This document shows, piece after piece, positions 63,155 to 64,000 of a stretch of DNA of 64,000 nt. The stretch spans positions 2,666,001 to 2,730,000 of the forward strand of contig NC_063012.1 of NCBI RefSeq assembly GCF_020509005.1, given 5' to 3'. The notes below the pieces were generated by a model, which saw only the letters and a list, made by a program, of their open reading frames with translations, was not told where the DNA came from and did no database searches. The position numbers were made by a program, and so were the translations under genes. How positions within the stretch are numbered: position 1 is the stretch's first letter; each line of letters opens with the position of its first letter. The stretch comes from Fulvia fulva. Lineage: Eukaryota; Ascomycota; Dothideomycetes; Mycosphaerellales; Mycosphaerellaceae.

Positions 63155-63719
63155 AAGATGAGACATGAGCCACAAGAGATGGCAATTTCACCAGGCATAC
63201 CCAGCGACTTCGATTGTAACACTACTGCATATACCGACCTTAGATCCTTTGCTGGTTTGCGACGGCGTGAAAGGGGACGGGCACCTGCGGGCTATAGACT
63301 GATTCGCTTCTTTACAGCACCTTGTCGCATTAGGAGTTTGGTCCAACGACCAGTGTAACAATCATCTCACCTCAAGACTTCTCTTGCAGCATTCTCAGCT
63401 AACTTGACCTGATGGTCGTCTCAGTACAGCGTAGCACTCACTTCGTCGCCTGCGGGGTCACTTCTTTACATGGATGTAAAGCGCCTTCCTCGTGTGCTGA
63501 AGCGGCGCCGTTTGCAACATCCCTGTCACTTTCTCGCGCTGCATGTGCACAGGCAACAGGGTACATCGACACCACATCAACATGACTTTTGGTTGTCAAC
63601 ACTTCGCCAACTTCCAACCTTCGACAACCTCACATCACTAAACTTCCACCACTTCCACTCCTTCCACCACCAACCATAACTTACACACATCCACACCACC
63701 GTCAAGAACCACCGCCAAC
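63155..63719. other. intergenic / leader of the edge gene
   Basis: No gene is seen; about 63590-63719 is a strong CT/CA-rich leader. Confidence 0.4.
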
Positions 63720-64000
63720 ATGGCTTCAATCGCCACTCAGCGCGGCTACACCAGCCGCAACAAGTGAGGTGCTGTAAAACTAGTACTTACCCATGTCACT
63801 GACGATGTGTAGCTTTCCAAAGAACAACGCAGTCGCCATCCCGTCCAAGCAAGTACAATTCCTTCACATCACCTCCATTCGTACTGACGAGTGACAGCAT
63901 CAAATGCAGGCGCTGCAACATCGTCAAGTCGAAGGACGCCTTCAGCGCTGGACAACGAGGCGACCTTGTGCAGCACATGCGGCGTGTAGGCCCCGGCTTC
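63720..64000 (+). CDS. Stc1-like Cys domain protein (5' part, cut by the window)
   Basis: Exons 63720-63763, 63813-63848 and 63898 onward join in phase only if the second intron is GC-AG (GCAAGT donor at 63849). The product begins MASIATQRGYTSRNNFPKNN and continues AVAIPSNIKCRRCNIVKSKD followed by AFSAGQRGDLVQHMRR. The CxxC plus KxxxxFSxxQ pattern recalls the Stc1 domain, which in fission yeast links RNAi to heterochromatin, but other fungal proteins with this domain have unknown roles. The gene continues beyond base 64000. Confidence 0.6.

Noticed and set aside
1..64000. CRISPR arrays, insertion sequences, operons, ribosome-binding sites
   Set aside because: Spliceosomal introns and gene content show a eukaryotic nuclear genome; none of these bacterial features is present.

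Overview
The window looks like nuclear DNA of a filamentous ascomycete (Pezizomycotina). Genes are compact and have many short GT-AG introns, mostly 48-70 nt with CTAAC/CTGAC-type branch sites. Genes lie on both strands with no operons, and proteins such as an (6-4)-type cryptochrome/photolyase, UVE1, a PSO2/SNM1 nuclease and AIM18 have the form seen in this group. A pair of introner-like introns and the overall gene content suggest a dothideomycete of the Mycosphaerellaceae type; that placement is inference. I assembled gene models by joining open frames across splice sites and checking phase, and coordinates below use those models.

Layout, left to right. 0.4-1 kb: a decayed SAM-methyltransferase-like gene. 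1.5-5.6 kb: a TPR-like protein converging on a five-exon cryptochrome/photolyase. 5.6-8.8 kb: a long gene-poor stretch with a truncated tRNA-Gly-like element and simple repeats. 8.8-17 kb: a disordered protein, a methyltransferase-like protein with an 18-nt micro-exon, a Thr-rich secreted protein, ribosomal protein eS12 divergent from mitochondrial AIM18, and an orphan. 17.5-25.7 kb: alpha/beta hydrolase, aldehyde dehydrogenase, a large disordered protein, an I78-type protease inhibitor and a conserved orphan. 26-30.7 kb: a C2H2 zinc-finger protein, a putative lipid-anchored small protein, and an F-box protein with an unexpected in-frame TGA. 31-37 kb: UV-damage endonuclease UVE1 and elongation factor SPT5. 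37-45 kb: a frameshifted DUF7587-type gene, a metallophosphoesterase and a J-domain protein. 45.8-56.3 kb: glutathione S-transferase, an NT-C2 protein, a six-exon SNF2 helicase, PSO2 and an F-box-like protein. 57-64 kb: a complex I 12-kDa subunit, a Cys/basic orphan, a luciferase-domain (DUF5519-like) protein, a bZIP factor, a short-chain dehydrogenase, cytochrome c, and the first part of an Stc1-like protein cut by the window edge.

There is no obvious biosynthetic cluster or intact transposon. Themes that recur are UV and crosslink repair (photolyase, UVE1, PSO2, with a SNF2 ATPase beside PSO2), mitochondrial function (AIM18, complex I, cytochrome c) and basal expression (eS12, SPT5). The most striking signals are two related introns in the SNF2 gene that look like introner-like elements, three genes with inactivating or recoding-like lesions, two GC-AG introns, and the intron-bearing 3'-truncated tRNA-like element.
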